A DNA stretch of 64,000 nucleotides. Origin: Mycolicibacterium boenickei (GTDB lineage Bacteria > Actinomycetota > Actinomycetes > Mycobacteriales > Mycobacteriaceae). The notes below the pieces were generated by a model. The model was not told where the DNA came from and made no database searches. It saw nothing but the letters and a program-made list of their open reading frames with translations. The stretch spans positions 4,836,001 to 4,900,000 of the forward strand of contig NZ_AP022579.1 of NCBI RefSeq assembly GCF_010731295.1, in the 5' to 3' direction. The position numbers and the translations under genes are program-made. Of the stretch, positions 25,013 through 34,253 are shown piece by piece. Within the stretch, counting starts at the first letter, position 1. Each line of letters opens with the position of its first letter.

Positions 25013-26031
25013 GCGCGGTACTCGCAAGCAGCGATTTCCTGCGCGCCCCCGTGCTGGCCACGACGCAGCCCGCCGGCTTCAAAGAGTGGCACCACTTCGT
25101 GATCCACGGACCGGGGCGGCGCATCCTGATCAACTTCAGTCTCACGGACGAGACCACCACGACCGGGCGTCATCACCTGGTGCCGCGGGTGATCGTCATC
25201 GCACACGACGACCAGTGGATCGGAGCCGTCGAGCGATTCGACGTCTCCGCGCTCGAGGTTTCGGCCGATCTCGGGGAGCTGACGATCCGCGGTAACCGGA
25301 TGACGTTGGGCCCGAACGGCTACCGGGTACTCATCGACCTCCCCGAGCACGACATCTCGGGCAATCTCACCTTCAGCCCGATCAGCCGCCCGTTCGTGGT
25401 CAACAATCAGCCCGTCGGCGAAGGCCGCATGAACTGGCTGTTCGTCCCACGACTGCGGGCGAACGGATCGCTGCACCTCGACGGACGCGAACATCACATC
25501 GCCGACGAACTGGCGTATCACGACCACAACTGGGGTCGCTTCCGCTGGGGTGACGACTTCGGCTGGGTCTGGGGCACGATCCTGCCCCGCGATTCCAGCG
25601 ATCCGTGGTCGATGGTCTTCCTGCAGATGACCGATCGTCGCCGTCTGAACTACCTGTCCCAGGCGCTCTACGTCTGGCACCATGACGAACCTGCCGCGAT
25701 CTTCCGGCACGCCGCGCTCACCACCGAGTGCGTCGGCACACTGGCACACGGGCCCGACTGCACCCTGCCGCCGCCGATGCGACTGGTGCTCGACGGTGCG
25801 GCACCGGGCGTTCCGGACCGGTTCCGGATCGCCGCGGCACGGGTGGACGACGAGGTGCACGCCGAGTTCCGCGCCACGTCCTACGCACGGCTCGCACAGC
25901 CCAGCGAGGTCAGTCTGACCCGGTCCACGGTGCTCTGCGAAACCAACGGCGATGTGACCGTGGCCGGAAGGATCGGAGGCAGGCAGATCGACTTCGCCGG
26001 CGCGGGTGTATTCGAGTTCCTCTATGGCTGA
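25009..26031 (+). CDS. CrtC-like (hydroxyneurosporene synthase / AttH lipocalin fold) protein
   Basis: The 340-residue protein resembles the CrtC/AttH family, whose known members hydrate carotenoid precursors or act on other hydrophobic terpenoids. The N-terminal KEWHHFVIHG (25-34) corresponds to the family's EWWYF-like strand. The diagnostic block YHDHNWGRFRWG (170-181) and GWVWGT (185-190) carries the conserved His, Asn and Trp residues. Two lipocalin-like beta barrels are expected. No signal peptide is evident, so it should be cytoplasmic. It overlaps its neighbours by four and eight bases. Together with the polyprenyl synthase and a phytoene-desaturase-like enzyme it points to modification of an acyclic isoprenoid. 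Confidence 0.75.
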   Translation: MSAVLASSDFLRAPVLATTQPAGFKEWHHFVIHGPGRRILINFSLTDETTTTGRHHLVPRVIVIAHDDQWIGAVERFDVSALEVSADLGELTIRGNRMTLGPNGYRVLIDLPEHDISGNLTFSPISRPFVVNNQPVGEGRMNWLFVPRLRANGSLHLDGREHHIADELAYHDHNWGRFRWGDDFGWVWGTILPRDSSDPWSMVFLQMTDRRRLNYLSQALYVWHHDEPAAIFRHAALTTECVGTLAHGPDCTLPPPMRLVLDGAAPGVPDRFRIAAARVDDEVHAEFRATSYARLAQPSEVSLTRSTVLCETNGDVTVAGRIGGRQIDFAGAGVFEFLYG

Positions 26032-26428
26032 GCCGGTTTCGTCGCTGCTGCGACGCTCGATCGAGCACCTCGCCGACGAGGGGCCCGACGGCTACCGGCT
26101 GATCCTGCAACAGTTGGGGCCACTGGTGGTCGAGCTCGACGTGGATGGTGAGGTGTTCTCCCTGTCGGGCGGGAATGAACTCCGGGTCGCCGACGGCCAT
26201 GCGGATGCGCCCGGCGTCCGGCTACGCACCTCCCGTGGCGCCATCCTCGACGTGCTGGACGCAACGGTCGGGCTCGGAGACGCAGTGGAGACCGACATGC
26301 TGTGCGTCCGAGGCGCGCTCGACGATGTGCTGCGCGCGCACGACACGCTTCTCGCCTACGTCCATGCCGCAGTCCGGGCTCCGACGCAACCGGCGCTGCT
26401 GAACGCACTGCGGTCAGGTGCGTCATGA
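26024..26428 (+). CDS. SCP2-like lipid-carrier domain protein
   Basis: The 134-residue protein fits the sterol carrier protein 2 (SCP2) fold. It has an N-terminal helix, then the strand series LVVELDVDGEVFSL, NELRVADG and VRLRTSRGAILDVL. LDATVGLGDAVETDMLCVRGALDDVL corresponds to the SCP2 helix-strand-helix ending in the G-x-L-x-V-x-G motif (residues about 83-108). SCP2 proteins bind hydrophobic molecules, and would suit a pathway that moves water-insoluble isoprenoids between enzymes. The ATG at 26024 lies eight bases inside the CrtC-like gene and the stop overlaps the oxidoreductase start by ATGA. The family call is from pattern only. Confidence 0.7.
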   Translation: MAEPVSSLLRRSIEHLADEGPDGYRLILQQLGPLVVELDVDGEVFSLSGGNELRVADGHADAPGVRLRTSRGAILDVLDATVGLGDAVETDMLCVRGALDDVLRAHDTLLAYVHAAVRAPTQPALLNALRSGAS

Positions 26429-28662
26429 CCTGCGTGTCGACGCCCGCGTCGTGCGCCCCGCGCCCGACTGTGGTCGTCCTCGGTGCAGGCATCGCCGGCC
26501 TCACCGCGGCACACGAACTGGCCGACCGTGGTTTCGACGTCACGGTGTACGAGCCGCGCCAGGACGAGCGCAACGGTCTCGGTACCGCGCCGGCCGGAAT
26601 CCATCCCCCGGTCAAGCTCGGCGGCCTTGCCGCATCCCAGTTCTCGACAGTGGGTCCCTTCGGCGGCAGCCCGGCGCAACTGCGTCCGTTCCCTGAACGA
26701 AGAGGTGACCCACGCCCGCCCGAGTGCGCGGTCGCCGGGGAGCACGGCTTCCGCTTCTTCCCGGCCTATTACCTGCACATCTGGGATCTGTTCCAACGCA
26801 TCCCCGTTTACCAGCGCACGGGTGCCGGCGACTGTCAGCCGACCGCACGCACCGTCATGGACAACGTGCGCCGCGTCGTAACCCAGGGCACGACAGTGGA
26901 CGGCAAGCCGTCCTTGGTGTTCCCCCGCGAATTGCCGCGCAGTCTGGCCGAATTCTTCGGCGTTCTGCGTCAGCTCACCCAATTGGGTTTCACCGCAAAC
27001 GATGTCGCCGCCTTCCAGGGTCGGCTACTTCGCTACCTGGTCACCAGTCCGTTGCGCCGGGGGCGGGAACTGCAGAACCTGTCCTCGTACGACTTCTTCG
27101 TCGGGCACGACAACGACACGACCTGCCAGCCGGTGTCCTACTCACCGAACTTCGACGCGCTGCTGCGCGAAATGCCTCGCGTGCTGGCCGCATTCGACCC
27201 GAAGTGGGGTGACGCCCGTACCAACATCACCACATATCTGCAGCTCTACCTGAACATGGACCGGCGCGACGACAAGGCCGACGGCGTCCTCAACGGCCCG
27301 ACCACCGAGGCGTGGTTCGACAACTGGTATCGGCACCTCGTCTCCCTCGGCGTCCATTTCGTCCACGGCGAGGCGGCGCAACTTCTACCGCCATCGATCG
27401 ACCCGGGGCAGCCGCCGCATCTGAGGCCGCGGGTGCAGATCGTGCTGACCGACGGTACCCTGCTGAACCCCGACTACACCGTGGTTGCCGTGGATGCTCC
27501 TGCGGCCGAGCGGATCACGGCGGCACTGCGAGCCGCCGGCACCGGCGGGACCGTGGCCGGCCTGGACGGTTTCACTACCTCCGCGCCGCCTGCCGACGGA
27601 CCGCTGCAGTCGCAGGGCACCCGGACGACGACCCCGCGCGACCCGTACTGCATGGACGAGTTGGGACGTGTGCCCTGGGACCGGTTCCAGACGCTCAGTG
27701 GCATCCAGTTCTATTTCGACACGGAGTTCCAGCTGATCCGCGGGCACATGTACTACGCCGGAACCGAGTGGGCGCTGTCCTCGATCAATCAGCACGGGCT
27801 GTGGGAGAACCGGCCCCGGCTGGCCCGCGACGGATACGTCTCGGTGCTCTCGGTCGATATCGGCGATTTCAACGCGCCGTCCCGTCACCTGGTCGACGAG
27901 CTGGGCCGCGGCCGGGCAGCCCGGGATTGCACGGCCGACGAGATCGCCGCCGAGGTGTGGCGGCAGATCGTCACCGCCCTGACCAACGACGCCGGCAACG
28001 TCGCGGAGGAACTGCTGCCATGGCCTGTCTGGTACGCGCTGGACCGAGGTCTGGTGATGGCCGACGGGCCCGGCCAGGGCCGTGGCCGGGTTGTCCGCAA
28101 CGAAACCCCTTACCTGGTGCCGATCATCGGCGACTGGGACAACCGGCCCGGCGGTGACCCGTGGAATCCGCACGGCACGTCGTGGAGTTTCGCCCCGACC
28201 GAGCAATGGTGGCTCGAAGACCTCGAGCGGCGTCAGGTCTGGCAGGCCCGCCACGGCGGCTACCAGGTGCACCACAACTCGGTGGTCTTCGCAGGCACCT
28301 GGGCCAGGACGTTCACGCGGATGACGTCGATGGAAGCGGCCTGCGAATCGGCCCGGCACGCCGTCAACGCCATCCTTGATCACTATGTGTGGGTGGGATC
28401 CGGCGGCCTCGACCGCCGCGAAAATACGGTACTCCCTTGGCTTTTCCCGTACGGCTTTCTCGATCAGGGTCTCTCCAGCCCGATCCGGATGCCGACGCCC
28501 GCCGGCGACTACTGCTACATCTTCGACGTCGAGAACCGCGAACCGGCCGATACCCGGGCGCTGCGCATCCTCGACTCCGAGTACTGCATGCAATCACTGC
28601 CCCATCCGTTGGACACCATTGCCGCACCCGCTGTCCCGACACCGCCAGGAGCCCGACCATGA
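26425..28662 (+). CDS. FAD-dependent oxidoreductase, phytoene-desaturase / hydroxysqualene-dehydroxylase-like
   Basis: The 745-residue flavoprotein opens with a Rossmann fold: GAGIAG at 20-25 and acidic residue Glu43 for the FAD ribose. The GEHGFRFFPAYYLHIWDL block near residue 105 is typical of the carotenoid desaturase and HpnE-like group. Near the C-terminus FAGTWARTFTRMTSMEAACES is the second FAD-binding element, in which a Met-Glu-Ala-Ala run faces the flavin. The protein is about 200 residues longer than standard phytoene desaturases; the extra length is spread through the middle and a Pro-rich end. It is coupled by ATGA overlaps on both sides. Likely reaction: dehydrogenation or isomerisation of a long isoprenoid. 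The exact substrate is unknown. Confidence 0.85.
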   Translation: MTCVSTPASCAPRPTVVVLGAGIAGLTAAHELADRGFDVTVYEPRQDERNGLGTAPAGIHPPVKLGGLAASQFSTVGPFGGSPAQLRPFPERRGDPRPPECAVAGEHGFRFFPAYYLHIWDLFQRIPVYQRTGAGDCQPTARTVMDNVRRVVTQGTTVDGKPSLVFPRELPRSLAEFFGVLRQLTQLGFTANDVAAFQGRLLRYLVTSPLRRGRELQNLSSYDFFVGHDNDTTCQPVSYSPNFDALLREMPRVLAAFDPKWGDARTNITTYLQLYLNMDRRDDKADGVLNGPTTEAWFDNWYRHLVSLGVHFVHGEAAQLLPPSIDPGQPPHLRPRVQIVLTDGTLLNPDYTVVAVDAPAAERITAALRAAGTGGTVAGLDGFTTSAPPADGPLQSQGTRTTTPRDPYCMDELGRVPWDRFQTLSGIQFYFDTEFQLIRGHMYYAGTEWALSSINQHGLWENRPRLARDGYVSVLSVDIGDFNAPSRHLVDELGRGRAARDCTADEIAAEVWRQIVTALTNDAGNVAEELLPWPVWYALDRGLVMADGPGQGRGRVVRNETPYLVPIIGDWDNRPGGDPWNPHGTSWSFAPTEQWWLEDLERRQVWQARHGGYQVHHNSVVFAGTWARTFTRMTSMEAACESARHAVNAILDHYVWVGSGGLDRRENTVLPWLFPYGFLDQGLSSPIRMPTPAGDYCYIFDVENREPADTRALRILDSEYCMQSLPHPLDTIAAPAVPTPPGARP

Positions 28663-29396
28663 CGTACCCACCTGACTACAGCCAGCAGCTCTATGCGTAT
28701 CTGCAGGCGTGGCGCCAGTTCCTGGAGCCGCTCACCGCGATGGCCGCGATGGCTGCCGGCATGGCGCCCCCACCCGGCCCATGGGCCGGGCCCGGCACGT
28801 ATCCCATGCCCGCGGCACCGGGCCTGCTGCCCTATCCCACCGCATACGCAGCGCCACCGCCCGCCGCGCCGGTTGCCCCGTCCCAGGTGCCTGCCGCCGA
28901 CTACACGCAGCAGCTGGTCGGATATCTGCAGGGCTGGCGTCAGCAGCTCGAGCAGATGACGGGCACCGGTGCGCCATCGTCGTACGGGAGCGACAACGCA
29001 TCTCCGGGACGCCGGCCGGTCCCACCGGACCGAGCCGATGCCGGCAGAACCTCCCCACCGGATGACGGCCCCGGCAGCCTCTATCCCAAACAGGGCACGA
29101 CGTCATCCGTCGTGCCACCCAAGTACGAAGCCATGAGGCCCGCGAATGTGGGCGGCAGCCAGATACCCGGCGAGCAGGTCCTCCAGCCGGCCGTGGTGGC
29201 GCGCGGACCGGTGATCGCCGCAGCGCCGATCACCGAACTCGGCCGGATGCGCCAGCGTGACGTCAGTGCGCCGCGTGTGACGGGCACCCCGGCCTCAGCA
29301 CGGGTCGCCACGCCGAACGCGACGATGCGCGCGGTACCCCAGTCGAACTTCGCCGGGCTCGCGGACCGCGCGCTGAAGCACGTCGAAAGAGGCTAA
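28659..29396 (+). CDS. Pro/Ala-rich disordered protein with duplicated Tyr-Gln-Trp motif (candidate scaffold or loading protein)
   Basis: I recognise no family for this 245-residue protein. Two copies of a 21-residue motif are clear: residues 6-26 and 81-101. Both follow the pattern DY(S/T)QQL-x-x-YLQ-x-WRQ-x-LE-x-x-T, with 13 of 21 positions identical. Between them lies a 50-residue Pro/Ala/Gly/Tyr linker. The rest (about 102-245) is low complexity and probably disordered, ending in a short helix ([15 protein letters not shown]). Short conserved helices joined by disordered linkers are what one expects from a scaffold or multivalent adaptor that binds one partner several times. It is the last gene of the operon, coupled by ATGA, and its stop overlaps the convergent aspS stop by three bases. 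Confidence 0.85.
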   Translation: MTYPPDYSQQLYAYLQAWRQFLEPLTAMAAMAAGMAPPPGPWAGPGTYPMPAAPGLLPYPTAYAAPPPAAPVAPSQVPAADYTQQLVGYLQGWRQQLEQMTGTGAPSSYGSDNASPGRRPVPPDRADAGRTSPPDDGPGSLYPKQGTTSSVVPPKYEAMRPANVGGSQIPGEQVLQPAVVARGPVIAAAPITELGRMRQRDVSAPRVTGTPASARVATPNATMRAVPQSNFAGLADRALKHVERG

Positions 29397-31204
29397 GCCC
29401 CGGCCTCGGACTTGTTCTCGGACTTCGATTCGGGCTTGGCCTTCGACTCCGGCTTGGCGTCGATCCCCGACTCCTTGCGCTGCTGCGGGGTGATCGGCGC
29501 GGGCGCATCGGTCAGCGGGTCGACACCGCCACCGGACTTCGGGAATGCGATGACCTCGCGGATCGAATCCACCCCGGCCAGCAGCGCGGTGATGCGGTCC
29601 CAGCCGAAGGCGATACCGCCGTGTGGCGGGGCACCGAAGGCGAAGGCGTCCAGCAGGAACCCGAACTTGTCCTGGGCCTCGTCGTGATCGATGCCCATCA
29701 TCGCGAACACCCGCTCCTGGATGTCGCGCCGGTGGATACGGATCGACCCGCCACCGATCTCGTTGCCGTTGCAGACGATGTCGTAGGCATCGGACAACGC
29801 GTTGCCCGGGTCCGAGTCGAAGGTGTCCTCCGATTCGGGCTTGGGCGCGGTGAAGGCGTGGTGCACGGCCGTCCAGGCACCCGAGCCCACCGCCACGTCG
29901 CCCGAGGCGGTCGCCACGTCGGCGGGTTCGAACATCGGGAAATCCACCACCCAGGTGAACGCCCATGCGGCCGGGTCGATCAGGTCCAGGCGCTTGGCGA
30001 TCTCGATGCGGGTGGCTCCCAGCAGCGCACGCGCCGAGCGGGCCGGGCCTGCCGCGAAGAACACGCAGTCACCGGGCTTGGCGCCGACATGGGCGGCCAG
30101 CCCGTCACGCTCGGCGTCGGTGAGGTTCTTGGCCACCGGACCGCCCAGCGTTCCGTCCTCACCCACCAGCACGTAGGCCAGTCCCTTGTGGCCGCGCTGC
30201 TTGGCGAACTCCTGCCAGCCGTCGAGGGTGCGCCGCGGCTGTGACGCGCCGCCCTCCATCACGACCGCGCCCACGTACGGGGCCTGGAACACCCGGAACG
30301 GGGTGTCCTTGAAGTACTCGGTGCACTCGATGAGCTCGACGCCGAACCGCAGGTCGGGCTTGTCGGAACCGAAGCGGCGCATCGCGTCGGCGTAGCTGAT
30401 CCGCGGCAACGGCAGCGGCAGCTCGTAGCCGATCGTCGACCACACCGCCCGCAGCACCTGCTCGGCGATCGCCATCACGTCGTCGGCATCGACGAAGCTG
30501 AGCTCCATGTCCAGCTGGGTGAATTCCGGCTGGCGGTCGGCGCGGAAGTCCTCGTCGCGGTAGCAGCGCGCGATCTGGTAGTAGCGCTCCATGCCGGCGA
30601 CCATGAGCAGCTGCTTGAACAGCTGCGGGCTCTGCGGCAGCGCGTAGAACGAGCCGGGCTGCAAGCGGGCGGGCACCAGGAAGTCGCGGGCGCCCTCGGG
30701 AGTCGAGCGGGTCAGCGTCGGGGTTTCGATCTCGACGAAGTCATGCTCGGCCAGCACGCCACGGGCGGCGGCATTCACCTTGGAGCGCAACCGGATTGCG
30801 TTGCCCGGGCCCTCACGGCGCAGGTCGAGGTAGCGGTACTTGAGCCGGGCTTCCTCGCCTGCGGTCTCATCGAGCTGGAACGGCAGCGGGGCGCTCTCGG
30901 ACAGCACGGTCAACGAAGTGGCGTTCACCTCGATCTTGCCGGTCGGGATCTCGGGGTTCTCGTTGCCCTCGGGACGGACCTCGACCACCCCGGTGACGGC
31001 GATGCAGAACTCGGCGCGCAACCGGTGCGCGGCGGCGAGCACATCGCCTTCGCGGAACACCACCTGCGACACGCCAGACGCGTCGCGCAGGTCGATGAAG
31101 ATGACGCCGCCGTGGTCACGGCGACGCGCCACCCATCCCGCCAAGGTGACCGTTTGACCGGCATCCGCGGCCCGCAATGAACCGGCGGCATGACTGCGCA
31201 GCAC
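29393..31204 (-). CDS. aspS: Aspartyl-tRNA synthetase (bacterial type)
   Basis: The 603-residue class II synthetase has the N-terminal OB-fold anticodon-binding domain ([24 protein letters not shown] region), motif 2 around [20 protein letters not shown], the bacterial GAD insertion in the middle, and motif 3 GIAFGWDRI. It charges tRNA-Asp and, as in other actinobacteria without AsnRS, may also charge tRNA-Asn for amidotransferase conversion. It is the Rv2572c homologue. The last roughly 20 residues are a Lys/Glu/Ser-rich tail made of repeated [15 protein letters not shown] units, beyond the core fold. The gene runs against the shell operon and shares stop-codon bases with its last gene. Confidence 0.97.
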   Translation of the reverse strand: MLRSHAAGSLRAADAGQTVTLAGWVARRRDHGGVIFIDLRDASGVSQVVFREGDVLAAAHRLRAEFCIAVTGVVEVRPEGNENPEIPTGKIEVNATSLTVLSESAPLPFQLDETAGEEARLKYRYLDLRREGPGNAIRLRSKVNAAARGVLAEHDFVEIETPTLTRSTPEGARDFLVPARLQPGSFYALPQSPQLFKQLLMVAGMERYYQIARCYRDEDFRADRQPEFTQLDMELSFVDADDVMAIAEQVLRAVWSTIGYELPLPLPRISYADAMRRFGSDKPDLRFGVELIECTEYFKDTPFRVFQAPYVGAVVMEGGASQPRRTLDGWQEFAKQRGHKGLAYVLVGEDGTLGGPVAKNLTDAERDGLAAHVGAKPGDCVFFAAGPARSARALLGATRIEIAKRLDLIDPAAWAFTWVVDFPMFEPADVATASGDVAVGSGAWTAVHHAFTAPKPESEDTFDSDPGNALSDAYDIVCNGNEIGGGSIRIHRRDIQERVFAMMGIDHDEAQDKFGFLLDAFAFGAPPHGGIAFGWDRITALLAGVDSIREVIAFPKSGGGVDPLTDAPAPITPQQRKESGIDAKPESKAKPESKSENKSEAGA

Positions 31205-31288
31205 GAAAACTCCTGATTGTCGATCGAGACAGACGGGTGGTGACGAGTGACCAGTCTAGAGAGTCGCTTGCGCCGGTAACTTGGCGAC

Positions 31289-32185
31289 ATGACGTCCCCC
31301 ATCGCGGTCATCGGCCCAGGCGCCATCGGGTCCACCGTCGCCGCGCTCCTGCACGCCGCAGGCCAACCGGTTCTGCTGTGCGGCCGGACCCCGCGCGACG
31401 GTGTCGAGATCCGGCCCGACGACGGAGAACCGATCCGGGTGCCGGGCCCGGTACGCACCGATCCGGCGAGCGTCGACGGTCCACTCGACGTGGTGTTTCT
31501 CGCGGTCAAGGACACCCAGAATGCGCAGGCCGCGGCTTGGCTGGACCGGCTGTGCGACGAGAAAACCGTGGTGTGCGCGCTGCAGAACGGCGTCGAGCAG
31601 GTCGAGCGGGTCAGTGAGGTCAGCCGGTACACCGACGAAGCCCACGTCGTGCCCGCAGCGGTGTGGATCTCATCGGAGATGCAGCCTGACGGCTGGGTGC
31701 GGCTACGCAGCGAGGCCCGGCTGGTCCTGCCCGACACCCCGGCAGCGGCGACGGTGGCCGACGCGCTGCGTGCCACCGCGATCACCGTCGAGCGGGATCC
31801 CGATTTCCGTAGCGCCGCCTGGCGCAAGCTCCTGGTCAACGCCGTGGTCGGGTTCATGGTGCTGGCCGACCGGCGTGCGGGCATGTTCCGCCGCGACGAC
31901 GTGGCCGCACTGGCCCGGCGCTATGTAGCGGAATGCCTGTCCGTGGCCCGGGCCGACGGTGCCGATCTGGGTGACGAGGTGGTCGACGAGATCGTCGGCA
32001 TGCTGGCCGCGGCGCCCGAGGACCTGACCACCTCGATGCTGACCGACCACCAGGCCGGCCGACCGCTGGAGTGGGATATCCGCAACGGCGTCATCACCCG
32101 CAAGGCGGCCGCGCACGGCCTGCCCACCCCGATCAGCGACGTGGTGGTCCCGCTGTTGGCGGCGGCCGGCGACGGGCCGGGCTGA
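31289..32185 (+). CDS. 2-dehydropantoate 2-reductase-like (ApbA/PanE family) protein
   Basis: The 298-residue protein opens with the NADP-binding motif IGPGAIGSTVAALL and LLCGR (residues about 7-32). It has VFLAVKDTQN and CALQNGVEQ typical of the ApbA/PanE family, then the C-terminal dimerisation domain with WRKLLVNAVVG, containing the conserved Lys and Asn. Family members reduce ketopantoate for coenzyme A synthesis or related 2-keto acids. It is the Rv2573 homologue, and whether it is the true pantoate enzyme is uncertain because mycobacteria carry several paralogues. It is divergent from aspS with an 84-base gap and is followed by an SRPBCC gene after 36 bases. Confidence 0.88.
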   Translation: MTSPIAVIGPGAIGSTVAALLHAAGQPVLLCGRTPRDGVEIRPDDGEPIRVPGPVRTDPASVDGPLDVVFLAVKDTQNAQAAAWLDRLCDEKTVVCALQNGVEQVERVSEVSRYTDEAHVVPAAVWISSEMQPDGWVRLRSEARLVLPDTPAAATVADALRATAITVERDPDFRSAAWRKLLVNAVVGFMVLADRRAGMFRRDDVAALARRYVAECLSVARADGADLGDEVVDEIVGMLAAAPEDLTTSMLTDHQAGRPLEWDIRNGVITRKAAAHGLPTPISDVVVPLLAAAGDGPG

Positions 32186-32193
32186 CCCGCCAC

Positions 32194-32218
32194 TAGACAC
32201 TCTGGCCTAGGGTGTCTA
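32194..32218. promoter_or_regulatory. Inverted repeat directly upstream of the SRPBCC gene start
   Basis: TAGACAC (32194-32200) and GTGTCTA (32212-32218) form a perfect seven-base inverted repeat around an 11-base spacer, three bases before the ATG. It could be an operator or an RNA hairpin that affects initiation; no candidate regulator is adjacent. Confidence 0.45.
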
Positions 32219-32221
32219 CCC

Positions 32222-32725
32222 ATGGCCCGGACCTATGAGTGCGAACGCGTCGAGTTGGACTTCATCGACCGGGCGCCGTTCCGCTTCGTCAGCACCGTCG
32301 ACCTCGCCATCACCGCAGAGCAGCTGTTCGAGGTGCTCAGCGATGAGACCTCGTGGCCGCACTGGGCCACCGTCATCACCAATGTGGAGTGGACCAGCCC
32401 CGAACCTCGCGGCGTCGGCACCACCCGCACGGTCACGATGCGCGGCCACATCGTCGGTGACGAGGAGTTCCTGGCATGGGAGCCCTTCTCCCACATGGCT
32501 TTCCGATTCAACACCAGCACCTCCAACGCGATCTCGGCCTTCGCCGAGGACTACCGCGTGGTGGAGACGGCCGGCGGCTGCCACCTGACCTGGGTGATGG
32601 CCATGAAGCCGAGTGGACTGGCCGGGCGGCTCGGGATGACCATGGGCCGGCCGGTGATGGCATGGCTGTTCCAGCGGTTCCTGCACAACCTGCGCCGCTA
32701 TACCGACGAGCGCTACGGCAACTAG
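32222..32725 (+). CDS. SRPBCC family protein (Rv2574-like)
   Basis: The 167-residue protein has the polyketide-cyclase/START-like SRPBCC fold. The DLAITAEQLFEVLSDETSWPHWATVITNVEWTS region (split over residues about 27-58) is characteristic, with the WPHWA motif marking the ligand-cavity entrance. A central beta meander and the long C-terminal helix (PVMAWLFQRFLHNLRRYTDERYG) follow. It is conserved next to the dehydropantoate-reductase-like gene in mycobacteria. Ligand and function are not known. Its stop shares bases with that of the convergent esterase. Confidence 0.85.
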   Translation: MARTYECERVELDFIDRAPFRFVSTVDLAITAEQLFEVLSDETSWPHWATVITNVEWTSPEPRGVGTTRTVTMRGHIVGDEEFLAWEPFSHMAFRFNTSTSNAISAFAEDYRVVETAGGCHLTWVMAMKPSGLAGRLGMTMGRPVMAWLFQRFLHNLRRYTDERYGN

Positions 32726-34197
32726 GCCAGCCCCTCCCACACCTGGCGTCGCACCGAATCGGGATCGGCGACGGTCTCGTCCCGCGTGGACCGGATCACC
32801 CGGGTCAGGCGCCGCTCGACGTCGTACTCCGGCCACTCGGCGACCTCGGCCCGGGCGAAATCCAACCAGGTGCGCTGCATCCGACGGCCGACCGACGGCT
32901 GGACCCGGCGACCCAACGGATGCAGCTTGCGCCCCAGATACGAGCTGTAGCTGTGCTGGATGTGCACGATCTCGCTGCCGTGGGTGGCGCCAAGCCCCAA
33001 CACCTTCAACGTCCAGGTGGTGTGGTCGAACCGGTACACGTGAGTCGGCGCATGGGCACTGTAGGCATCGGCGAATGCCCAGGTCGGCGCGCCGAACATG
33101 ACGTCGGAGCCGAACGCGATCAAGGCGCGGCGGCGCGGGAAATCGGGATAGGCGGCAAGAATCCGGTCGCGGTCAGCCGGGGCGCGGCGACGGAGGTAGT
33201 CCTCGACGCCGGCCAACGTGGTCGGCAACATCGGCGGTTTGCCCCAGGCGAACATCGACGCCTCGTGGCTGTTGGTGCCGATGATCAACGGCACCGCGGA
33301 CACCGCACCTGCGCGTGCCGCCTCGATCGGGTGCAGCGGCAGCAGGTCGACGCCGTGGGTCAGCCCGTAAGCCAACGTCGGTGTCTGCTGCGCACTCTCG
33401 AGCTGCAGCCGGCCCGCGGCGCGACACAACTGTCGTTGCGGCAGCACCTTGAGCTGCTCGGCCCCGACCCCGAGCAGGTGCATGAAGCGCCGGGACTGAC
33501 GGGCCCGGTCCTCACGGTCGGCGATCAATGGCAACGCCGGGCTCTGGGCGATGGCCCGCGCGAACAGCCCGTCGGCCGCTGGACTGGCCAGCAGGGCCAA
33601 CACCGATGTGGCACCGGCCGATTCACCGAACACCGTGATCTGGTCGGGATCGCCGCCGAATGCGGCGATGTTGTCGCGCACCCACTGCAGGGCGGCGATC
33701 TGGTCGCGCAGGCACAGGTTGTCGTCGAATCCCTCACCCAGGTCACCGAGTTCGAACCCGCCGAACACGCCGAGCCGGTAGGTGACGTTGACGACGACCA
33801 CATCGCCGTTGGCCGCCAGCCGCGAACCGTTGTAGAGCTGCAACTGGCCGGCGCCGTAGACGAACGCGCCGCCGGGGATCCACACCATCACGGGTAGCGA
33901 TCCGCCGGTGTCGGGCGACCACACCGTCACGGTCAGGCAGGCCTCGTCCCGGACCTTGGGGTCGTCGCGGCCTCCCCCGACGAACGAACGCCCCTGTGGG
34001 GGCAGCGGGCCGTGCTCGACGGCGTCGCGGACCCCGGACCAGGGCACCACGGGCCGCGGCGCCAGGAAGCGCAACGCGCCGACGGGCTGCTGGGCGTACT
34101 CGACACCTCGCCATACGCTGACCCCGCCTTCACGGGTGCCGCGTAGCCGCCCCAGCGAGGTGTGGGCGATGGTCGAATGTTCCGCAACGACGGACAC
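32722..34197 (-). CDS. Carboxylesterase type B
   Basis: This is an alpha/beta hydrolase of the type B carboxylesterase family, 491 residues from GTG 34197. The nucleophile Ser193 sits in VFGESAGATS, preceded by DNIAAFGGDPDQIT, a family signature. The acid is in GTNSHEAS and the catalytic His in THGSEIVHIQ. VWIPGGAFVYGAG forms the oxyanion hole. No signal peptide is evident, so it is probably cytoplasmic. At 34197 a TACGAT hexamer is seven bases upstream, suggesting leaderless translation; the GTG at 34239 is the alternative start and adds 14 residues. Substrates are likely short aliphatic or aryl esters. Confidence 0.9.
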   Translation of the reverse strand: MSVVAEHSTIAHTSLGRLRGTREGGVSVWRGVEYAQQPVGALRFLAPRPVVPWSGVRDAVEHGPLPPQGRSFVGGGRDDPKVRDEACLTVTVWSPDTGGSLPVMVWIPGGAFVYGAGQLQLYNGSRLAANGDVVVVNVTYRLGVFGGFELGDLGEGFDDNLCLRDQIAALQWVRDNIAAFGGDPDQITVFGESAGATSVLALLASPAADGLFARAIAQSPALPLIADREDRARQSRRFMHLLGVGAEQLKVLPQRQLCRAAGRLQLESAQQTPTLAYGLTHGVDLLPLHPIEAARAGAVSAVPLIIGTNSHEASMFAWGKPPMLPTTLAGVEDYLRRRAPADRDRILAAYPDFPRRRALIAFGSDVMFGAPTWAFADAYSAHAPTHVYRFDHTTWTLKVLGLGATHGSEIVHIQHSYSSYLGRKLHPLGRRVQPSVGRRMQRTWLDFARAEVAEWPEYDVERRLTRVIRSTRDETVADPDSVRRQVWEGLA

Positions 34198-34253
34198 GTC
34201 TGAATCGTAGTGTGACAAGCTTAACGGGCTGTTGAGCACGCACCTACCGGCGA

